Origin: JAGTRP01 sp035655235 | Lineage (GTDB): Bacteria; Pseudomonadota; Gammaproteobacteria; Burkholderiales; Rhodocyclaceae | DNA length: 8,837 nt | Assembly: GCA_035655235.1 (NCBI GenBank) | Contig: DASRUX010000072.1 | Span: 1 to 8,837 of the forward strand | Reading direction: 5' to 3' | Shown here: piece after piece, positions 1 through 4,791 of the stretch | How positions within the stretch are numbered: the first letter of the stretch is position 1 | Layout: each line of letters opens with the position of its first letter | Translations under genes and position numbers: made by a program | Notes under the pieces: model-generated | Seen by the model: only the letters and a program-made list of their open reading frames with translations | Told to the model about the DNA's origin: nothing | Databases searched by the model: none

Positions 1-2
1 TG

Positions 3-839
3 AAGGAATTCATGGCCGGCATCGAGCAGGTGGCGGGCACGGCCACCCGCCTGGCCGCCGCGGCGGCCCAGGTGGCGGGCTGTTCCGAGGACCAGTCGGA
101 ATCTGCGGCCACCATGGCGGCCACTGTCGAAGAACTCACCGTCAGCATCAACCAGGTGGCGGACAACGCCCAGGCCCTGGCCGATGCCGCCCAGGATTCC
201 GACCTGGCGGCCCACGCGGGGGGCGACGTCATTGTCGAAACCATCAACCGCATCCGGGAGGTGGGCAGCCGCATCCGGGAAACCGCCGGCGCCATCCGGA
301 CCCTGGAGGACGCCTCCCACGAGATCACCTCCATCGTCCAGGTCATCCGCGACGTGGCGGACCAGACCAACCTGCTCGCCCTCAATGCCGCCATCGAGGC
401 GGCCCGGGCCGGCGACCAGGGGCGCGGTTTCGCGGTGGTGGCCGACGAGGTGAAGAAGCTGGCGGAGCGCACCTCCATGGCGACCAAGGACATCTCCGGC
501 AAGATTCTGGCGATCCAGCAGGCCACGGAAAGCGCCGGGCAGCAGATGGCCCTGTCCGTCGGCAAGGTGGAGGAAGGTATCGCCCATGCGGACGAGGCCA
601 ATACGGCGGTGGGCCGCATCGAGGAGGGGGTGACCAAGGTCGAGCATGAGGTCAGCTCCATCTCGGCCGCCCTGCGGGAACAGGGCCAGGCCAGCAACCA
701 GATCGCCGGCCGGGTGGAACAGGTGGCCCAGATCAGCGAGCGGAACAGCAACGGCGCCAAGGAAACCGCCTCCCTGTCCGGGGAACTGGCCGACCTGGCG
801 GCCCGGCTGAGGGAGGCGGCGGCCCGCTACACGGTGTAG
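3..839 (+). CDS. Methyl-accepting chemotaxis protein, C-terminal signalling part (5' end outside window)
   Basis: This is the cytoplasmic signalling domain of a chemoreceptor, which passes ligand signals to CheA/CheW. The frame is open to the left edge, so the sensor, membrane and HAMP parts lie outside the window and the ATG at 12 is an internal Met. The diagnostic hairpin tip (DQTNLLALNAAIEAARAG, then GRGFAVVADEVKKLAERT) sits about 117-154 residues after that Met. It is flanked by long Ala/Glu/Gln-rich coiled-coil heptads. The protein ends ...AARYTV without a CheR/CheB-docking pentapeptide such as NWETF, so adaptation enzymes would have to reach it by another route. It converges on the small minus-strand gene with only 19 bases between them. 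The family call is secure. The ligand cannot be inferred because the sensor is missing. Confidence 0.95.
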   Translation, partial: KEFMAGIEQVAGTATRLAAAAAQVAGCSEDQSESAATMAATVEELTVSINQVADNAQALADAAQDSDLAAHAGGDVIVETINRIREVGSRIRETAGAIRTLEDASHEITSIVQVIRDVADQTNLLALNAAIEAARAGDQGRGFAVVADEVKKLAERTSMATKDISGKILAIQQATESAGQQMALSVGKVEEGIAHADEANTAVGRIEEGVTKVEHEVSSISAALREQGQASNQIAGRVEQVAQISERNSNGAKETASLSGELADLAARLREAAARYTV

Positions 840-858
840 CGGCCGCTTTTTCCTGCCG

Positions 859-1056
859 CTATTCGAGGAGGTCCGCTTCCGCCAGGGGGATGCCCCGGGC
901 AACGGCCCGGCGGGTCAGGTGGCGGGCGAGTCCCGTATCCAGGTCTTCCAGCCAGGGCGGCAGGGCGCCGAAGCGGATTTCGTAGGCCAGGACGGGATCG
1001 ACGGTGAGGCTGGCGGCGCGCCGGGCGCCGATGGGCAGTTCGAGGGTGATGACCAT
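859..1056 (-). CDS. Small hypothetical protein, 65 aa
   Basis: I do not recognise this protein. It is 65 residues long, begins with a beta-like stretch (MVITLELPIG) and has an acidic, leucine-containing C-terminus (LAEADLLE). It has no cysteine, signal peptide or membrane helix. The gene is supported by a strong Shine-Dalgarno: AAGGAG lies 7 bases before the ATG at 1056 on the minus strand. It is last in the minus-strand run, 185 bases after the CoA ligase gene, with a perfect inverted repeat in the gap. It could therefore be a separate transcript or the tail of the operon. The overlapping + frame (919-1164) is taken as its shadow because it has no comparable ribosome site. Confidence 0.6.
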   Translation of the reverse strand: MVITLELPIGARRAASLTVDPVLAYEIRFGALPPWLEDLDTGLARHLTRRAVARGIPLAEADLLE

Positions 1057-1180
1057 GTGCTTGCTCCTTCTCCCCTGGGTTCCGGCGTACCGGCTCCCGG
1101 GGAGGGTGGAGCGAGGGACGCTTTAGCCAGGATTTCTATCCCGCCCCGGCAAGTTATCGGTTAAATCCGGCGGTTGAGAG

Positions 1181-1207
1181 CCATTGTCCCGGTATCCGGG
1201 ACAATGG
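1181..1207. repeat. Perfect 12-bp inverted repeat with 3-base spacer
   Basis: The arms CCATTGTCCCGG (1181-1192) and CCGGGACAATGG (1196-1207) are exact reverse complements around TAT. The repeat starts 35 bases past the stop of the CoA ligase gene and 125 bases before the ATG of the 65-residue gene. As RNA it forms a 12-pair hairpin. No T-tract follows on either strand, so it is not a standard intrinsic terminator. It could be a 3' mRNA-protecting hairpin or a repressor/activator operator for the small gene. The pairing is seen directly; the role is inferred. Confidence 0.75.
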
Positions 1208-1241
1208 GGAAATGATTTGTCGTTATTAGCTTATTTCCTCC

Positions 1242-2591
1242 TCAACCCCACACGCCGCTGCGGCGGTCCTCCACCCGCTTGGCCTTGTGGGTGGCCCGGG
1301 GCAGGGTGTCCGGCGGCAGGATGCGGATGGCGGCCGTCACGCCGGTCACCGACTTGAGATGGCGGTTGAAGCGGGTCGCCAGTTCCTCGTCGCTGCCTCC
1401 ATAGGCGGCGGAACGCTCCACCTCCACGGTGAGGCGGTCCAGGTGGTTCTCCCGCTCGACGATGAGCTTGTACTCCCCGGTGAAGTCGTGGTCCTTGCGG
1501 GCGATGGCTTCCACGTCGCTGGGGAAGAGATTTACCCCCTTGATGATGAGCATGTCGTCCAGGCGGCCATGGACGCCGAGGAGCCGGATGGAGGTCCGGC
1601 CGCAGCCGCAGGGTTCGGAGGTGAAGGAGACGATGTCCCCGGTCCGGAAGCGGATCATGGGCCGGGCGGACTTCTTCAGGGTGGTCAGCACCAGTTCCCC
1701 GCGGCCGCCTTCGGGCACCGGTTCGCCGGTCTCCGGGTCCAGGACTTCCACCAGGATGTGGTCTTCGGCCCAGTGCAGGCCATTCTTCTCCTCGCACATG
1801 CCGGCGCAGGAGCCGAAGATGTCCGATAGGCCGTAGTAGTCATAGACCTGGGCGCCCCACAGGGACTCGATGCGCTCCCGGGTTTCGGGGATGGAGCCGC
1901 CCGGCTCCCCCGCCACGAAGATGCGCTTGATGTTGAGGTCCTTCTTGAGGTCGATGCCTTCCTTGACGGCGGTTTCCCCCAGGTACCAGGCATAGGACGG
2001 AGTCGTCCAGATGGCGGTGGCCTGGAACTGCCGGATGATGGTCAGGAGCCGCTCCGAAGGCACGGTGCCGGCGTGGATGGACAGGGCGCCCAGCTTCTGG
2101 GCGCCGAGGACGCAGGGGCCGCCGACGAAGAGGGAGAAGTTCAGGGAATGGCAATAGCGGTCTTCCGGACGCAGCCCCGAGGACCAGAACTGGCGGGCCT
2201 CGTAGTCGATCCAGTCATCGAAGTCCCGGGCAGTGAAGGGGGAGGCGGTGGGGACGCCGGTGGAGCCGCTGGAGGCGGAGATATAGACGATGTCCCTTTC
2301 CGGCACCGCTACGATGTCGCCGAAGGGCGGGGCGGCCAATTGCCGTTCCCGGAGAATCTGCTTGTCGATGAAGGGGAAGCGGCGGATGTCGTCCAGACTT
2401 GTTACTTGGTCGGGATGGACGCCGGCCGCATCGAAGCTCTGGCGGTAATAGGGGGAATGGTTGTAGGCGTGGCGCAGGTGGTCCTTGAGCAATTGGAGCT
2501 TCAAGGCATCCCATTCCTCCCGGGATTGGGTTTCAAGCTTCTCGTCCCAGTACTTCTGGTCGCTGGGGCGGCTGTGGTCGGCGGTTGCCAT
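1242..2591 (-). CDS. Phenylacetate-CoA ligase (PaaK) family protein
   Basis: This is an adenylate-forming CoA ligase of the PaaK family, 449 residues, the usual length. It activates a carboxylic acid (phenylacetate or a related aromatic or other acid) with ATP to an acyl-AMP and then to the CoA thioester in the cytoplasm. Visible motifs are the P-loop-like SSGSTG (107-112), DYYGLS (251-256), RFRTGD (314-319), the cysteine pair in EPCGCGRT (about 326-333), the hinge region GRLDDMLIIKG (342-352) and a C-terminal Lys-rich end (RATHKAKRVEDRR) expected to hold the catalytic Lys. The ATG at 2591 has GAGGAA 7 bases upstream. It lies 96 bases after the acetyltransferase gene. No other phenylacetate-pathway gene is in the window, so the substrate is open and I give no symbol. 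GC is about 73% in a sampled stretch, matching the host rather than the low-GC block next to it. Confidence 0.9.
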   Translation of the reverse strand: MATADHSRPSDQKYWDEKLETQSREEWDALKLQLLKDHLRHAYNHSPYYRQSFDAAGVHPDQVTSLDDIRRFPFIDKQILRERQLAAPPFGDIVAVPERDIVYISASSGSTGVPTASPFTARDFDDWIDYEARQFWSSGLRPEDRYCHSLNFSLFVGGPCVLGAQKLGALSIHAGTVPSERLLTIIRQFQATAIWTTPSYAWYLGETAVKEGIDLKKDLNIKRIFVAGEPGGSIPETRERIESLWGAQVYDYYGLSDIFGSCAGMCEEKNGLHWAEDHILVEVLDPETGEPVPEGGRGELVLTTLKKSARPMIRFRTGDIVSFTSEPCGCGRTSIRLLGVHGRLDDMLIIKGVNLFPSDVEAIARKDHDFTGEYKLIVERENHLDRLTVEVERSAAYGGSDEELATRFNRHLKSVTGVTAAIRILPPDTLPRATHKAKRVEDRRSGVWG

Positions 2592-2687
2592 GGCGGGTTC
2601 CTCGCGTTTCTAGGATGGCGAGGATTCTGGGCGCCGCCGATGCAGGCGCGAACGATGATTTTCTTATGTGTTTATGCCTGTTGGACG

Positions 2688-3326
2688 CTATGCGTCGGCA
2701 CCGGCCCGCAAAGCGGCGATGTCGGCGGATACGATGGCCGGCAGATTCTTCGATATCTTCTCGACGGGCCAGTCCCACCAGGCAATGGCTTCAAGTTCCG
2801 CCACCATCTCGGCGGGAAAGCGTTGGCGAATGGGCCTGGCAGGGTTGCCTCCGACCACCGCATAGGCTGGAACATCGGAAACCACCACGGAGCGTGAGGA
2901 GATGATGGCGCCGTTTCCAACTTTCACCCCGGGCATGACGAGACTGTCGTAGCCGATCCAGACATCGTTGCCGATGACGGTGTCGCCCTTGAACGGGAGG
3001 TCTTCGGGCCGGGGCATGACCTTTTCCCAACCCTTGCCGAATATCTGGAACGGATAGGTGGAGACGCCGGAGAGCTTGTGGTTGGCACCGTTCATGATGA
3101 ATTTGACGCCCCGGGCGATGGCGCAGAACTTGCCAATGATCAGGCGGTCGCCGATGAACGGGTAATGGTAAAGGACGTTCCTCTCGAAGTTTTCCGAGTC
3201 GTCGGGGTCGTCATAGTAGGTGTAGTCCCCGACGATGATATTCGGGTTGGTGACGGTGTTCTTGATGAAGCACACCTGGGGAAATCCTTCCATGGGATGC
3301 TTGCATGTCGGGTCTGGGCCGTTCAA
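2688..3326 (-). CDS. Vat/CatB-type xenobiotic acetyltransferase (streptogramin A or chloramphenicol O-acetyltransferase-like)
   Basis: This is a left-handed beta-helix hexapeptide acetyltransferase, which moves acetyl from acetyl-CoA to a hydroxyl of an antibiotic-like substrate; family members act as trimers. From the TTG start it is 212 residues, the normal Vat/CatB size (about 209-219). Family marks are GDYTYYD near the N-terminus, FIMNGANH with the expected catalytic His at about 83, STYPF, GNDVWIG (about 119-125), PGVKVGNGA and GGNPARPI. NGANH, STYPF and GWEK match the streptogramin (Vat) branch as I remember it better than CatB. I prefer the TTG at 3326 over the ATG at 3398. The TTG has AAGGAG 5 bases upstream and overlaps the TfoX-gene stop as TTGA, and the product then begins at the GPDP where family proteins start. 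The longer form would add 24 residues read from the TfoX gene's other frame. The actual drug substrate is unknown. Confidence 0.88.
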   Translation of the reverse strand: MNGPDPTCKHPMEGFPQVCFIKNTVTNPNIIVGDYTYYDDPDDSENFERNVLYHYPFIGDRLIIGKFCAIARGVKFIMNGANHKLSGVSTYPFQIFGKGWEKVMPRPEDLPFKGDTVIGNDVWIGYDSLVMPGVKVGNGAIISSRSVVVSDVPAYAVVGGNPARPIRQRFPAEMVAELEAIAWWDWPVEKISKNLPAIVSADIAALRAGADA

Positions 3327-3652
3327 CTTCGCTCCTTCATCTTGGGTTTGGGAAGCGGCAACTCCATTTCGGTGATCCGGAAAAGGCTGGAAACCCATTC
3401 CCGGTCCTCTAGTTCATCTCCGATCAGGAAATGGGGCTTGGCGCCGGGGTAGGGCGGCGCTTCGGTGGGTTTGCCGATGAACGCCCGTCCGCCGACAGTC
3501 GGTTTCAGGAAGAGCTGATTGTCGCAGACCAGGGCGACCACCTTGCCGTTGGCGTAGACGGCATATTCGCCGAACATCTTTCGGAAGGTGATCGAGCCGG
3601 CGCCGCTGATCTGGTCGCGGATGTATTCGACGAAGTCCTGGTCGGAGGCCAT
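3323..3652 (-). CDS. TfoX/Sxy N-terminal domain protein, stand-alone
   Basis: This 109-residue protein consists essentially of a TfoX N-terminal domain (RKMFGEYAVYANGKVVALVCDN around residues 24-45, then LFLKPT and PPYPGAKPHFLIGDELEDREW). In Haemophilus and E. coli, TfoX/Sxy pairs this domain with a C-terminal TfoX domain and acts with CRP to switch on competence genes. Here the second domain is absent, so a competence role should not be assumed; many short homologues have no known function. The ATG at 3652 has AAGGA 11 bases upstream, a long spacing. The gene ends inside the start codon of the acetyltransferase (TTGA overlap), so the two are probably translationally coupled. A Lys-rich tail (KPKMKERS) ends the protein. 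No other competence gene is in the window. Confidence 0.85.
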   Translation of the reverse strand: MASDQDFVEYIRDQISGAGSITFRKMFGEYAVYANGKVVALVCDNQLFLKPTVGGRAFIGKPTEAPPYPGAKPHFLIGDELEDREWVSSLFRITEMELPLPKPKMKERS

Positions 3653-3693
3653 GGTTATCTGAATCCTTCTATCGTTGCTGGTCGGTTCTTGCC

Positions 3694-4143
3694 CTAAGCA
3701 TCGCTTTCATTGGTGAAGAATCGGTGATTTCGGATGAGTGTCAGGTACAGGGCGCCAGACAGCATATACAGCCCTTCCAAGGCATTCGCGATCTCGTCGA
3801 TGGACCAGCTTTCTTCGGAGCCTTCCGGCGGGAAGACCAGGGCTGCGATGCCGAGTACGTATCCCACGGTCGCAAGGAGGCGCCGTGTTTTGCCGTTTCC
3901 CCACCACAGGTCCCGGCATAGATACATGATCAAAGCGGAGACCGCCAGAATTACGATCCACCACGGATCATCCTTGCCCAGAAACAGGAGGGCGTCGATG
4001 ATGGAGAACACTACGAAGAGCGCAGCCACGACAACAATGCCGAACGGCCGCGAATCATTCTTCCTTGGGTCTTTTCGAACGGGGTGCCCGGCACCTTCAT
4101 TTGGCGGGTCGACAGGGGATTTCGGAGGGGAAAAGGGATTCAT
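3694..4143 (-). CDS. Predicted four-helix membrane protein, unknown function
   Basis: I do not recognise the family. From the ATG at 4143 the product has 149 residues: a Pro-rich polar N-terminus (NPFSPPKSPVDPPNEG), then about four hydrophobic segments, which begin at GIVVVAALFVVFSIIDALLF, WWIVILAVSALIMYLC, LLATVGYVLGIAALVF and ALEGLYMLSGALYLTLI, and a short charged tail (NHRFFTNESDA). The frame stays open to an ATG at 4230, but that would overlap the upstream gene and add a non-hydrophobic stretch. The 4143 start falls 16 bases after that gene's stop. No candidate start has a good Shine-Dalgarno, so the start is uncertain and translational coupling is likely. GC is about 47-55% in sampled lines, well below the flanks. 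The spacing suggests co-expression with the Rieske-like membrane protein. Confidence 0.7.
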   Translation of the reverse strand: MNPFSPPKSPVDPPNEGAGHPVRKDPRKNDSRPFGIVVVAALFVVFSIIDALLFLGKDDPWWIVILAVSALIMYLCRDLWWGNGKTRRLLATVGYVLGIAALVFPPEGSEESWSIDEIANALEGLYMLSGALYLTLIRNHRFFTNESDA

Positions 4144-4159
4144 GGCACTGATGGGGGAA

Positions 4160-4759
4160 TCACAGGAATGAGATCGTAAGGGTCTGTCCGGAAACCCGGA
4201 CATGGGGGCTTTGGAGATTTGGCCATTCACCGGTATAGCCGTTGAAGGCGCGGGAAGATGTGGCGATTGTCCGTCCGGCGTAGTCGTAACTCACCTCGCA
4301 CAGCGGGTCCCAATAGCCGCCCTGCCAAGTGCGCGCTGTGTCTGGCCAGTAAACCAGCTGATCGGCGGCGGTTTTTTCGAGGAGGGGGCACCCCCACTTG
4401 GTGCTTTCTCCCCAATAGATATACGCCTCCAGCTCCGGACTGAAATAGCTGTGCCTCTTGTCGAAAACATATTCGTCCAATTCGCGGATGCTCTGGCGTT
4501 GCCGGGCATCTGGCTTCAATACAAACAAGGGGCGTTGGTTGACATGGAGGATCTGGAGCTTCCCTTCCTCAAGGGGGGCGAGTGTGACAACGAATTCCGC
4601 GTCGTTCCTGGCTCGGGCAGATGGTTCCAGTGACTGGGAAAGGACCGTGGCGACCGCCGTCATGGCGACAATCCCAAGCAACAGGAGTGCGCCAAGCAAT
4701 CCCCTCCGGCGGCCGGGGGCTGAGCGGGCGAGCAGCCAGCAAGGCCCCGGAAGCGCCAC
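4160..4759 (-). CDS. Degenerate Rieske-type protein (bc1 iron-sulfur subunit-like, cluster ligands missing)
   Basis: This 199-residue protein has the layout of the ubiquinol-cytochrome c reductase iron-sulfur subunit: a basic N-terminus (GRRRG), one membrane helix (about 20-40), the hinge motif LEPSARAR, a first domain strand pattern (LAPLEEGKLQI, QRPLFVLKP), then a Rieske-like fold. The cluster-binding loops are recognisable but altered. Where the family has CTHLGC this has STKWGC (119-124). Where it has GG-x2-CPCHGS-xYD-xxGR this has GGYWDPLCEVSYDYAGR (147-163). All four [2Fe-2S] ligands are changed (Cys to Ser119, His to Lys121, Cys to Asp151, His to Cys154) and only one of the two disulfide Cys remains (Cys124). 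The end (NLQSPHVRVSGQTLTISFL) follows the family closing strands. It should be periplasm-facing and not redox active through a Rieske cluster. The start used is a GTG without a clear ribosome site, 32 bases after the upstream stop, so the N-terminus is uncertain. Confidence 0.75.
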   Translation of the reverse strand: MALPGPCWLLARSAPGRRRGLLGALLLLGIVAMTAVATVLSQSLEPSARARNDAEFVVTLAPLEEGKLQILHVNQRPLFVLKPDARQRQSIRELDEYVFDKRHSYFSPELEAYIYWGESTKWGCPLLEKTAADQLVYWPDTARTWQGGYWDPLCEVSYDYAGRTIATSSRAFNGYTGEWPNLQSPHVRVSGQTLTISFL

Positions 4760-4791
4760 TTCGTCTGATGCAGCCAGCCGAACCCGCCCCC

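Noticed and set aside
837..861. Possible bidirectional terminator TAGCGGC...GCCGCTA between the convergent genes
   Set aside because: The stem is 7 pairs with an 11-base loop, and the T-run is inside the loop rather than after the stem, so it does not fit an intrinsic terminator.
2073..2897. 274-residue + strand frame over the CoA ligase and acetyltransferase genes
   Set aside because: It is low-complexity antisense translation of two genes with clear family motifs on the other strand.
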